NCBI GenBank assembly: GCA_017550165.1
Contig: JAFZQH010000029.1
Coordinates: forward strand, 62,001 to 126,000
Direction of reading: 5' to 3'
DNA: 64,000 nucleotides
Origin: Lachnospiraceae bacterium
Lineage (GTDB): Bacteria > Bacillota > Clostridia > Lachnospirales > Lachnospiraceae
Shown here: piece after piece, positions 32,841 through 41,070 of the stretch
Layout: each line of letters begins with the position of its first letter
How positions within the stretch are numbered: the stretch's first letter is position 1
Notes under the pieces: generated by a model
Databases searched by the model: none
The model's input: the letters and a program-made list of their open reading frames with translations, nothing else
What the model was told of the DNA's origin: nothing
Translations under genes and position numbers: made by a program

Positions 32841-33218
32841 TTAAGCTACACTATTATCTGCTACTATTGCATAGACTCTCAAAGGAGTCTCACTTATCTC
32901 AAACCGGTCCAGATCCCATTCCGTCGTATCAAAGTACTCATACAACCTCTTAAACAGGACCTCTCCCATATTCTCTATGGTGGAGTCCCCATTAAACTCA
33001 GGAAATTCATTGATAAACTGATTCCGATATGTGTCCAGGATATTGCTGATGCTGTCCTCAATATCCCTCATGCGTACAACTCTCTGGATTCCCTTCATGC
33101 TGGAGAATTCTACCGAAATCTCTATTACATGATGGTGCTTCTTCTCAATAGAACCGTCAAAGCTATGATCTATGGGAAGACGGTATTTGTAGCGGAATCC
33201 TTCATATCCTTCTTTCAT
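32841..33218 (-). CDS. 6-pyruvoyl-tetrahydropterin-synthase-like protein of the exosortase G locus (2)
   Basis: A protein of about 125 residues with the 6-PTPS/QueD T-fold in short form: RYKYRLPIDHSF, KKHHHVIEI (metal histidines) and FNGDSTIENMGEVLFKRL, which matches the P-T-x-E-N region. As in its paralogue at 24836, the catalytic Cys before the His pair is missing. The ATG at 33218 is chosen; a GGAGG lies 14 bases upstream, rather far. The frame is open to a TTG at 33254 without a better site. It is the first gene of the nine-gene exosortase operon, 30 bases before the substrate gene. A non-catalytic or redirected role is inferred. Confidence 0.65.
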   Translation of the reverse strand: MKEGYEGFRYKYRLPIDHSFDGSIEKKHHHVIEISVEFSSMKGIQRVVRMRDIEDSISNILDTYRNQFINEFPEFNGDSTIENMGEVLFKRLYEYFDTTEWDLDRFEISETPLRVYAIVADNSVA

Positions 33219-33319
33219 TGATCCAAACCGATCCTCCGCTGAATCACTACACAATATATCTAAACCAACATATTCCCCTCTCGCAAACGTACAATTATGT
33301 TAGCGTATCATTTGTTAGT

Positions 33320-33356
33320 ATTATAACATATAAAACAGGGAAATTGGTACCAATTT
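33320..33356 (-). promoter_or_regulatory. promoter and palindrome ahead of the exosortase G operon
   Basis: On the minus strand a TATAAT (33320-33325) lies about 100 bases before the first ATG. The perfect 16-bp palindrome AAATTGGTACCAATTT (33341-33356) covers the position of the -35 element, suggesting a repressor or activator site. Confidence 0.5.
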
Positions 33357-33440
33357 TATGTTTTTTTTATTATTTTTTTTAAACATTTTTACTTACCATA
33401 TATCTATCGGCAGAAAAGGGGTATCCGGCCACAGTTTTCT

Positions 33441-33469
33441 TTGCATTTGTCTGTTCAAAACCTTATAAT
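33441..33469 (+). promoter_or_regulatory. promoter of the CotH-type lipoprotein gene
   Basis: TTGCAT (33441-33446) and TATAAT (33464-33469) are 17 bases apart and 30 bases before the ATG at 33499, which has an AGGAGG site. Confidence 0.7.
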
Positions 33470-33498
33470 ATATAAAGCAATTATACAGGAGGTTCACC

Positions 33499-34950
33499 AT
33501 GAATAAAAGAATCCTATCCGTTATCGTAATTTCCTTTGCCCTTATCCTTCCCGGATGCGGAATGCAGAAGGTGAGACAGTCGCAGGCCGTATCTTCGGCA
33601 AAAAGCAGCGCTGCTGCGGCCGAGGGCGGTTCAAAGAGTTCCAAGAGTTCTTCAAACGCCGCTGCCAATACCAAATCTCTTACAGAAAGGCTTGCGGAGC
33701 TGAAACCTACAACCCCCGAAAGGCCCGGTCCGGTGCTGACACCCGAAGACAAGCCCGCCCATCTGGAGCCCCATGAGAACGTTGCCAACAGCAAGCTTCC
33801 CCGGGTGGATATCACTTTGCCGGATGATTACGCCCTTACCAAGGCGGATTACACCGCAGGCAACATCTCCATCAGCAATGCAGGAGATTACGACTTGCCA
33901 TCTTCAGCCGGAAAGGTTCGTCTGCGTGGCAACTCTACTGCAGATGCCGAAAAGAAGTCCTTCAAGATCAAGTTTGACTCCAAGCAGAGCGTATACGGAA
34001 GGGATCCGGAAAAAAGCTGGACCCTTGTTTCAAATTGTTATGATCTGACAGGTATACACAATTATGTATCCTATAAGCTATATGAAAGCCTGGTCCCCAA
34101 GGGAACATTCTGTACCCTGTGCAAATTTGTTGATGTCTATGTTAACGGTGCTTATCAGGGCGTATATAACCTCTGCGATCAGGTGGAAACAGGAAAGGGC
34201 CGTGTCCCCATTAAAGGTACCTTAGGTGAGACCCCGGATAAGTGTGATTACCTCATTGAAGAAGATTTCCGGGCGCCCACCGAGAAACCGAATGGGGAGA
34301 ACCTGGAATGGTTCTGGCTGAACTGGGTCAACCATGCTTACAAAGTTCAGTCTCCCGAGAAGGATGACGGCCTGACCAAAGAGCATACCGCTTATATTAA
34401 GAGCTATCTGGAGGATGTATATGCCGCCATCAAGCTCAAGGACTGGGATGCCATTAACAGCCTCATGGATGTGGACTCCTTTATAATAGGTCAGACAGTA
34501 GCCGAGATAACTAAGAATTATGATATCTTCCAGGCCAGTCTCTTCATGTATAAGAAGGCCGGCGGCAAGCTGACTTTCGGGCCGGCGTGGGATTTCGATA
34601 CAACCTTCGGAAGCTGCCCTCTGGGTGAAGAAGGACTCCCCGAGGGCTATGCCACCGACCTCAACCCCTTCTTCGGCGGTCTTATGGAGGTTCCGGAGTA
34701 TCGCAGCAAATATGTGGCATACTTCAATGAACACCTTAACGAAATGATCACACAGATCAACACGTCCATAGATCATGTAAACGAATCCTACGGAGAGAAT
34801 CTGGAAAAGGATTTTCAAAACTGGGGCGTGAAGAGCATGTACTACGGAATACCGGAGATGCAGAAGCTGACAAGCCATGCGGCTCAGACCGACTTCATGA
34901 AACAATGGCTGACAAAAAGAACCCAGTGGCTGACCCAAAACTATAAATGA
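33499..34950 (+). CDS. CotH kinase family lipoprotein
   Basis: A 483-residue lipoprotein: signal peptide with lipobox LPGC (Cys at about 17), then a Ser/Ala-rich spacer to about 75. The CotH kinase domain (about 95-440) is clear: KVRLRGNSTADAEKKSFKIK, VDVYVNGAYQGVYNLCDQVE, YLIEEDF and the active-site-like GKLTFGPAWDFDTTFG. CotH proteins are atypical, surface-directed protein kinases, best known from spore coats and from cellulosome/S-layer systems. It is divergent from the exosortase operon and followed by a glycosidase-like lipoprotein 26 bases later. In Clostridia CotH genes often lie with DUF4956 and Cthe_2159-like genes, as here (37160-39249). Confidence 0.88.
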   Translation: MNKRILSVIVISFALILPGCGMQKVRQSQAVSSAKSSAAAAEGGSKSSKSSSNAAANTKSLTERLAELKPTTPERPGPVLTPEDKPAHLEPHENVANSKLPRVDITLPDDYALTKADYTAGNISISNAGDYDLPSSAGKVRLRGNSTADAEKKSFKIKFDSKQSVYGRDPEKSWTLVSNCYDLTGIHNYVSYKLYESLVPKGTFCTLCKFVDVYVNGAYQGVYNLCDQVETGKGRVPIKGTLGETPDKCDYLIEEDFRAPTEKPNGENLEWFWLNWVNHAYKVQSPEKDDGLTKEHTAYIKSYLEDVYAAIKLKDWDAINSLMDVDSFIIGQTVAEITKNYDIFQASLFMYKKAGGKLTFGPAWDFDTTFGSCPLGEEGLPEGYATDLNPFFGGLMEVPEYRSKYVAYFNEHLNEMITQINTSIDHVNESYGENLEKDFQNWGVKSMYYGIPEMQKLTSHAAQTDFMKQWLTKRTQWLTQNYK

Positions 34951-34976
34951 TCTCGGAGGGAGTATTACAGACAGCA

Positions 34977-37124
34977 ATGAAGCCTTTTAAGAAATTCGGA
35001 GTTATTATCCTTGCAGTGTTACTGGCTGCCGGATGTGGCAAGGTCGCCAAAAAGGCATCCTCCATATCCGTTGAATCTCCCGGAGGCAGCCAAAGTAAGC
35101 TATCGCGTGCATCAGAACAACCTATATACAGTAACGGTAACAGTATTTCCTACGGATACAAGACAGAGGGAAAGCTCCTTTCCATTTATAACGGAGATAA
35201 GTTCAAACCCACCTATTTAAACGGTGTTAATATAGGTTCCGGCGTGCCGGGTTTCTTCCCCGGGGAGCACTCCATCACCAAGAAACAGTACTCTACCTGG
35301 CTGGAAGAGATCGGAGCCATGAACTGCAACTGTGTCAGAGTCTATACCACACAGAATCCGGACTTTTATGAAGCCATCTATGATTATAACGAGTACCATG
35401 AGAATAAGATCTATCTCTTTTTGGGCGTGTGGTATGACGAGGATACTGTCCTCGAAAAGAATGACGCCTTTGAGGTCCTGGACTACGCCGTAAATGAGGC
35501 AAAAGAACAGGTGGATATCATCCACGGCGATGCCACCATTGAACCCAGAACAGGAAGAGCAAGCGGCAGGTACACCAAGGATATATCCAAGTATGTAATC
35601 GGATGGATCCTGGGAATAGAATCAGACGCAGAATTTATAGGCGGGACCAACAAAGCCCACCCGGATATAACAAGCTATGACGGGCAATACTTAAGCGTCA
35701 GCAATTCAGACGCTTTCCACGCATTTTTATGTCACTTTGGTGATGAGGCCATCAAGTACGAAACGGAGAAATATAAGATGCAGCGTCCTGTCAGCTGGTC
35801 CAACTGGCCTACGGCAGATATGCTGGAGCATCCTCAGGAACTCTCCAAGGGAGAGGATGCGGTTGTCATGAATGTCGAGAATATAAAGCCGAAAGAGACC
35901 TTCGAGCCCGGGGTTTTTGCCAGCTACCACATTTATCCCTACTATCCTGACTTCATGATGCGAGACGAAAAGTACCATTCCTATACGGATGAGACCGGCA
36001 AGGTCAATACCTATGAGGCATACCTGAAGGAACTGATCTCACACCACAACATACCTGTCCTGGTGGCAGAGTTCGGTGTCCCCACATCAAGAGGCTGTAC
36101 ACATGTTAATGCCTATACAGGTTTCAACCAGGGACATTTGACAGAGGCCGAACAGGCGGCCATGCTTGAGAGCATGGCTCAGGACATATATGATGCCGGT
36201 TATTGCGGCGGGATCGTATTCTCCTGGCAGGATGAGTGGTTTAAAAGGACATGGAATACGGCGGATCACTCCAACCCTAACCGAAGAGCCTACTGGAGCG
36301 ATGACCAGACCAGCGAGCAGTTCTTCGGAGTTATGGCCTTTGACCCCGGGGGCGCCATAGATTTCATGAAGATCGACGGAAAGATGGATGACTGGAATAA
36401 ATACGATCTCCTCCTTACCCAGGACAACAAAAAAGTTTACGTCAAAAAAGACTGTCGAAACCTGTATATATGTGTTGAGGGGGTCAGTGAAAACGATAAG
36501 TTCTTCCTTCCCTTCGATGTAACTCCGGAATCCGGCTCCAACGAGTATAAAGGCACGGCACTGGGTGCAAATGTTGACTTTATCGTGGACATTGACGGGC
36601 GGGAGAATACCAGGGTCCTGGTTCATAAATACTACGACAAATATGCCTTCGGCTTCGGACCCTATGACGATCTTTTTGATGAGACCGGCTATAACGACCC
36701 CAACAGCAAGGACTTTGTTCCCATATACCTTTGCCTCAACAGGACGAGAAAAGATCCTGCAACCGGCGCTTCCGTCGATTCGGAAAAAACCGAGACAGGT
36801 CTTCTCAAATACGGGACCAATGATCCCACCTCACCGGAGTTTAACAATCTCGTAGACTTCTGCTACGGTGATAATTTCGTTGAACTCAAGATCCCCTGGG
36901 CAATGCTGAATTTCAGAGATCCCAGTGACCGGGAGATAGAGGGAGATTTCTGGAAGAACAACGCCCTGACAGGAATCCAGATCTCAACCCTCGGTGTAGG
37001 GATCAATGATTCCGAGATCAAAACTTATAAGCTGGAAAGCTGGGACAAGCCGGAATACCACGAAAGGTTGAAGCAGGCCTATTACACATTACAAAGATTA
37101 TTTGAGAAATTACATTTCGAGTAG
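34977..37124 (+). CDS. lipoprotein with TIM-barrel glycosidase-like domain and IDGKxxDW domain
   Basis: A protein of about 715 residues. The signal peptide ends in LAAGC. Residues about 60-460 look like a clan GH-A (beta/alpha)8 barrel: YLNGVNIGSGVPGFFPGEHS, an NCVRVYTT strand, a long loop with GWILGIESDAEF, and VLVAEFGVP, whose Glu is the likely nucleophile, followed by GGIVFSWQDEW. Residues about 465-700 start with KIDGKMDDW and form a CBM9/DOMON-like domain, the same motif found three times in the exosortase substrate at 31098. ATG 34977 gives a normal lipoprotein signal; the frame is open to 34947. It follows the CotH gene and ends in a terminator. The GH family cannot be named. Confidence 0.72.
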   Translation: MKPFKKFGVIILAVLLAAGCGKVAKKASSISVESPGGSQSKLSRASEQPIYSNGNSISYGYKTEGKLLSIYNGDKFKPTYLNGVNIGSGVPGFFPGEHSITKKQYSTWLEEIGAMNCNCVRVYTTQNPDFYEAIYDYNEYHENKIYLFLGVWYDEDTVLEKNDAFEVLDYAVNEAKEQVDIIHGDATIEPRTGRASGRYTKDISKYVIGWILGIESDAEFIGGTNKAHPDITSYDGQYLSVSNSDAFHAFLCHFGDEAIKYETEKYKMQRPVSWSNWPTADMLEHPQELSKGEDAVVMNVENIKPKETFEPGVFASYHIYPYYPDFMMRDEKYHSYTDETGKVNTYEAYLKELISHHNIPVLVAEFGVPTSRGCTHVNAYTGFNQGHLTEAEQAAMLESMAQDIYDAGYCGGIVFSWQDEWFKRTWNTADHSNPNRRAYWSDDQTSEQFFGVMAFDPGGAIDFMKIDGKMDDWNKYDLLLTQDNKKVYVKKDCRNLYICVEGVSENDKFFLPFDVTPESGSNEYKGTALGANVDFIVDIDGRENTRVLVHKYYDKYAFGFGPYDDLFDETGYNDPNSKDFVPIYLCLNRTRKDPATGASVDSEKTETGLLKYGTNDPTSPEFNNLVDFCYGDNFVELKIPWAMLNFRDPSDREIEGDFWKNNALTGIQISTLGVGINDSEIKTYKLESWDKPEYHERLKQAYYTLQRLFEKLHFE

Positions 37125-37143
37125 GGGTCTCCCCCTACTCGAA
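37116..37143 (+). terminator. terminator of the cotH-glycosidase operon
   Basis: TTCGAGTAGGGG (37116-37127) pairs with CCCCTACTCGAA (37132-37143) around four bases, then TTATTTT. The stop codon is inside the stem. Confidence 0.8.
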
Positions 37144-37159
37144 TTATTTTAATCTGGTT

Positions 37160-38566
37160 TTACGGATGTCCTCCCCCCGCAGGGCCGCCGCCCCCCGGTC
37201 CTCCGCCTCCCATGGGATTATCTGATATATCTGTGATCATCACTGTTTCAGTAAAGGTGATCTCCTTGGTCTGATCACCGCATATCAGCTTATATGTCAG
37301 GCCCTGCTTAAATTCAGGCAGGCTGACAGTCACTGCGCTGAAGGAGTTGGGAACAGTCTTGTTGAGGATTTCTTCCCCATCGGAGGTCTCCAATCTGATA
37401 ACATCACCTTCATTGCCCTGTATTCCCTGCATGAAGGTGGGCTGGGTGGTACTTTCATCCGGTGATTCCGCCATCATCGTTCCTCCGCAGGCAATAAGGG
37501 ATCCTCCCGTAATAACGGTCTTTCCCCCATTCTCACTGCCACAGTCCAATGCGTTGCCGTCAGAGGGGACGCTTACAAATATCGTCCCGCCGTTTATGCA
37601 GATATCCCTATTGGAGTCCATACCATCTGCATCTCTTCCGCCGGTATTGATTATGCTGATGGTTCCGTCATTGACGGTAATCCCGCTGCCGGATGCGGTT
37701 GATGTGGCGTTAAAGCCGTCATCTTTGCAGGAAATATTGAGCTCTCCGCCCTCTACCAGGATGTTCTCTGCCTCTATCCCTTCATATACTTCAGAGACGT
37801 CAACAGTACCTGATGCCATATAGAATTCTCCCGTTCCTTCATCATTTGAAACGGTTATGCCGTCATCACCGGCTTTGACGGTAAGGCCGGCGTCCTTAAT
37901 GTATACGGCATCATTTGCGTGAAGGGCATCTGATCTGGCAGTGACATTGATGGTCCCGCCCGCTATCTTCAAGCTGTCCTTGCATACTATCCCATGGGCA
38001 TAACCACCCGTAACCGTCAGTTCCCCGGTTCCGTTAAGGGTAAGGTCGTCTCTGGAGAAAATGGCGCCTTTGATATTGTCCTTTAATGCCGAACTGGAGA
38101 ATGCATTGCCGCACTCAAAACTGTTGGAGGATCCTTCCACCAGGTTCACGAATACCTTGTCCGCATTCTTAACGTAAAGAGCCGCATTATCCTCGCATTT
38201 AACACTCAGTCCGTCCAGCACCAGCCATATCTTATCGTCACCGTCTGCATCCACAACTATCTGTCCGTTCAGGGTACCGTTAAGCACATAGGTCCCCTTA
38301 TATGCAATGGTCAGGACGCCGTTGGCAAAATAGGCTCCGTTACCGGTAATATCAGCCGAATCTCCCCTTAGGGTAATGGTGGAAGCTCCCTGAGTATCTG
38401 CCTTTTTCTTAAGGTCGCTTGAAGAAAACCGGCCGTCGGAAGATCCGTCCGGGTCAGAATAAGGCTGAAGGCCCAGAGCTTTCCCATTCATAAAAAGAAT
38501 CGTCAGGATCAACGCCAGTACGGTGATGACAATGCAGATCGCATCTATCTTCTTACTTGCCGCCAT
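37160..38566 (-). CDS. Cthe_2159-like carbohydrate-binding domain protein
   Basis: A 468-residue exported protein. An N-terminal membrane anchor or signal (about 8-26) is followed by a parallel beta-helix-like repeat region of about 330 residues with many short VxxxDGxxxV rungs: GTYVLNGTLNGQIVVDADGD, IWLVLDGLSVKCEDNAALYV, GAIFSRDDLTLNG, ALHANDAVYIKD. This fits the Cthe_2159 family, a polygalacturonic-acid-binding beta-helix. The C-terminus is a Gly/Pro-rich tail (GGGGPGGGGPAGG) like that of the CotH-type protein at the right edge of the window. It begins 11 bases after the DUF4956 gene and is convergent with the glycosidase-like gene. Confidence 0.82.
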   Translation of the reverse strand: MAASKKIDAICIVITVLALILTILFMNGKALGLQPYSDPDGSSDGRFSSSDLKKKADTQGASTITLRGDSADITGNGAYFANGVLTIAYKGTYVLNGTLNGQIVVDADGDDKIWLVLDGLSVKCEDNAALYVKNADKVFVNLVEGSSNSFECGNAFSSSALKDNIKGAIFSRDDLTLNGTGELTVTGGYAHGIVCKDSLKIAGGTINVTARSDALHANDAVYIKDAGLTVKAGDDGITVSNDEGTGEFYMASGTVDVSEVYEGIEAENILVEGGELNISCKDDGFNATSTASGSGITVNDGTISIINTGGRDADGMDSNRDICINGGTIFVSVPSDGNALDCGSENGGKTVITGGSLIACGGTMMAESPDESTTQPTFMQGIQGNEGDVIRLETSDGEEILNKTVPNSFSAVTVSLPEFKQGLTYKLICGDQTKEITFTETVMITDISDNPMGGGGPGGGGPAGGGHP

Positions 38567-38577
38567 GATGTCACCAC

Positions 38578-39249
38578 CTAACCCATGTAATCACCGTTAT
38601 AGCTTACCAGGACCGCTGATGATACTCCTTCCATATCCGACAAGGTGTTGATAAAGTCCGTATCGTCATCCTTGAGACGGATCTCGTACGTCACCTCTAT
38701 ACTGCCTTTCTGTACTGACTTGCTTTTAACTATCATCCGCCCCGTATTCTCCTGTATATACTGTCTGGCATTCTTCTCATTTTCCTGTCCGTCGCTGCAT
38801 ACGATAAGGATATAGGGATTGATATTTCTTTTTTTGTTCGAGAATACAATGATAATAAAGCCGATCACAATACTTCCTATGATAGCCAGAGGGATAAGCC
38901 CTGCTGCCAGAATGATGCCGGCCGCTATAGACCAGAACAAAAATGCGATATCCAGCGGTTCCTTGATAGCCGTCCTGAAGCGGACGATGGAAAGCGCACC
39001 CACCATACCAAGAGAGAGCACTACATTGCTGGTAACCGCAAGGATCGTTACAGAGGTGATCATGGTAAGAGCCACCAATGTAACCCCGAAACTTGCTGAA
39101 TATATCACTCCCGAGCAGGTCCTCTTGTACACGAAGAAAATAAATACCCCGATGGCAAAGGCAAGGACTATGGTCAGGATCATATCCAGCGGTGTTACGG
39201 CCGAAACGTTATTAAGGAAATTTGATTTGAAGATGTCACTGAATGTCAT
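38578..39249 (-). CDS. DUF4956 membrane protein
   Basis: A 223-residue protein with four membrane segments in the first ~140 residues and a soluble C-terminal ferredoxin-like part. The loop LSLGMVGALSIVRFRTAIKE is the hallmark of DUF4956. The function is not established. In many Firmicutes it lies with CotH kinases, VTC-type polyphosphate polymerase domains and Cthe_2159-like proteins, and is thought to belong to a surface-protein assembly unit. It is the first gene of a two-gene operon with the Cthe_2159-like gene. Confidence 0.85.
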   Translation of the reverse strand: MTFSDIFKSNFLNNVSAVTPLDMILTIVLAFAIGVFIFFVYKRTCSGVIYSASFGVTLVALTMITSVTILAVTSNVVLSLGMVGALSIVRFRTAIKEPLDIAFLFWSIAAGIILAAGLIPLAIIGSIVIGFIIIVFSNKKRNINPYILIVCSDGQENEKNARQYIQENTGRMIVKSKSVQKGSIEVTYEIRLKDDDTDFINTLSDMEGVSSAVLVSYNGDYMG

Positions 39250-39325
39250 TATTCTTCACCTTACCCTTTCTTAAGTCTGTTTCCATTATACAAACATTTA
39301 GCACATTCAGGCAAGTCGTAAATGC

Positions 39326-39354
39326 TTGACGTTAAAGGATTATGCGGATATTAT
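39326..39354 (+). promoter_or_regulatory. promoter of the Memo-AMMECR1 gene
   Basis: TTGACG (39326-39331) and TATTAT (39349-39354) are 17 bases apart, 35 bases before the ATG, which has an AGGGGGAAG ribosome site. Confidence 0.7.
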
Positions 39355-39389
39355 TAATATAAGTATGATCACAGATAGGGGGAAGTAAA

Positions 39390-40775
39390 ATGTCAGTAGT
39401 AGCAGCTTATATGGTTCCGCACCCGCCACTTATCGTTCCCAAGGTGGGAAGAGGCAATGAGGCATGTGTTCAGGAGACCATCGACGCTTATGAGAAGGTA
39501 GCTGATGAGATAGCAGCTCTTGCTCCGGACACCATTATCATATCCAGTCCCCACGCCAGTCTCTTTACCGATTATTTTGCAATCTCTTCGGGGAAGATGG
39601 GGGTAGGCTCCATGGCCTCTTTCGGCGCTCCCGCCGTGGCCTTTAAAGAGGAGTATGATGAGGAACTGGTCAAGAAGATCTCCCTCATTTCCGTGGAAAA
39701 AGAGTTTCCCGCAGGCACCCTGGGGGAGGTCAGCCGGGAATTAGACCACGGAGTTATGGTTCCCTTGTGGTTCATCCGCAAGAAATACACAGGCTACAAG
39801 CTGGTACGCATCGGTCTTTCCGGCCTGTCACTTACAGCACATTACTCCTTTGGAGAGATCATAAATGAAGCCGTTGAGGAATTGGGGCGCAAGGTGGTAT
39901 ATATCGCCAGCGGAGACCTCTCCCACAAGCTTCAGGAAGATGGTCCCTACGGATTCGCTCCCGAGGGTCCCGAATATGACAGGCGCATTATGGATGTGTG
40001 CAGCCGGGCGGCTTTCGGGGAACTTTTCGATTTTACGGATTTATTCAGAGAATGCGCCGCTGAATGCGGGCACAGATCATTTGTTATCATGGCTGGAGTC
40101 TTAGACGGCAAGGCAGTAGAGGCTCATGAACTGTCCCACCAGGATGTTACGGGAGTGGGCTACGGTATCTGCACCTTCCGCCCCACGGGTCCCGATGAGC
40201 GTCGCCACTTTTTGAAGGACTATTTTGACAAGTCCCGTAAAGCCATTGATGAGAGGAAAGAAATGTCCGACGAATATGTTAAACTTGCGAGGCAATCCCT
40301 TGAGAACTATATTACCAAAGGAATAAGAATGGCCATCCCCGCTGATGTTCCCGCTGAAATGAGGGACCGCCGGGCCGGAGCATTTGTGTCGATCCATAAG
40401 AACGGGAAGCTGCGAGGCTGCATCGGCACCATCCTTCCCACCAAGGATTCCCTGGCCGAAGAGATCATAACCAATGCCATCAGTGCTTCCACCCAGGATC
40501 CCAGATTCAATCCCATCGACGAGGAAGAACTGCCCTGGCTGGATGTAAAGGTGGATGTGCTGGGAGATCCCGAACAGATCGACGGTCTGGATAAGCTGGA
40601 TGTCAAAAAATACGGTGTTATCGTAACCACCGGGGACCGGACCGGGCTTCTGCTTCCGGACCTTGAGGGAGTGGATACCGTGGAAGAGCAGGTGGCTATC
40701 GCCTTCCAGAAGGGCGGTATCAAGACTGACGAAGAGGTCTTCCTCTACAGATTTGAAGTAATAAGGCATACATAA
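39390..40775 (+). CDS. AmmeMemoRadiSam system: extradiol-dioxygenase-like + AMMECR1 fusion
   Basis: A 461-residue two-domain protein. Residues 1-270 belong to the class III extradiol dioxygenase (LigB/Memo) superfamily, with candidate metal histidines in MVPHPPLIVP and SSPHASLFTDYF and a later SGDLSHKL motif. Residues about 285-458 are an AMMECR1 domain (KLARQSLENYI, FVSIHKNGKLRGCIGTI, STQDPRFNPI). In AmmeMemoRadiSam loci the Memo-like, AMMECR1 and radical SAM proteins occur together; the biochemical reaction is not known. Here two are fused and the radical SAM gene lies convergently 0.3 kb downstream. Cytoplasmic; no signal peptide. Confidence 0.9.
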   Translation: MSVVAAYMVPHPPLIVPKVGRGNEACVQETIDAYEKVADEIAALAPDTIIISSPHASLFTDYFAISSGKMGVGSMASFGAPAVAFKEEYDEELVKKISLISVEKEFPAGTLGEVSRELDHGVMVPLWFIRKKYTGYKLVRIGLSGLSLTAHYSFGEIINEAVEELGRKVVYIASGDLSHKLQEDGPYGFAPEGPEYDRRIMDVCSRAAFGELFDFTDLFRECAAECGHRSFVIMAGVLDGKAVEAHELSHQDVTGVGYGICTFRPTGPDERRHFLKDYFDKSRKAIDERKEMSDEYVKLARQSLENYITKGIRMAIPADVPAEMRDRRAGAFVSIHKNGKLRGCIGTILPTKDSLAEEIITNAISASTQDPRFNPIDEEELPWLDVKVDVLGDPEQIDGLDKLDVKKYGVIVTTGDRTGLLLPDLEGVDTVEEQVAIAFQKGGIKTDEEVFLYRFEVIRHT

Positions 40776-40781
40776 TATTAC

Positions 40782-40808
40782 GGGGCCGGAATCAACCGGC
40801 CCCTTCTT
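40782..40808 (+). terminator. terminator after the Memo-AMMECR1 gene
   Basis: GGGGCCGG (40782-40789) pairs with CCGGCCCC (40796-40803) around six bases, followed by TTCTT. It separates the convergent genes. Confidence 0.8.
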
Positions 40809-41061
40809 AAATCTTTTCTTTCATAAAACTCTTTATGGGATTGATGCCCTTGGCTATGTTATAGATCTCGTCAAGGCTGTTCTTTGCATAGTCCGTAAGC
40901 TGCTCGATCTCTTCTTCCGTGAAACCGTCGTTTCGCACGAGAGTAACCTCGGGAATGGCGAACTCTGCCGACTTATCCCCATCGGTGAACACCACGTATA
41001 TGACTCTCTTGTCCCCCGTGGTGGATAAAAGTGATACGTTCATCTTGATCTCCCGGTTCAT
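40807..41061 (-). CDS. small conserved-looking protein, unknown function
   Basis: An 84-residue soluble protein of mixed charge with no recognised domain. It may have an N-terminal beta region (NVSLLSTTGDKRVIYVVFTD) and a C-terminal amphipathic helical region (FTEEEIEQLTDYAKNSLDEI). An AGGAGG site lies 5 bases before the ATG, and it follows the radical SAM gene by 9 bases, so it is very probably real and cotranscribed. It could be a helper of the AmmeMemoRadiSam proteins, but that rests only on position. Confidence 0.7.
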   Translation of the reverse strand: MNREIKMNVSLLSTTGDKRVIYVVFTDGDKSAEFAIPEVTLVRNDGFTEEEIEQLTDYAKNSLDEIYNIAKGINPIKSFMKEKI

Positions 41062-41070
41062 AATTCCCTC

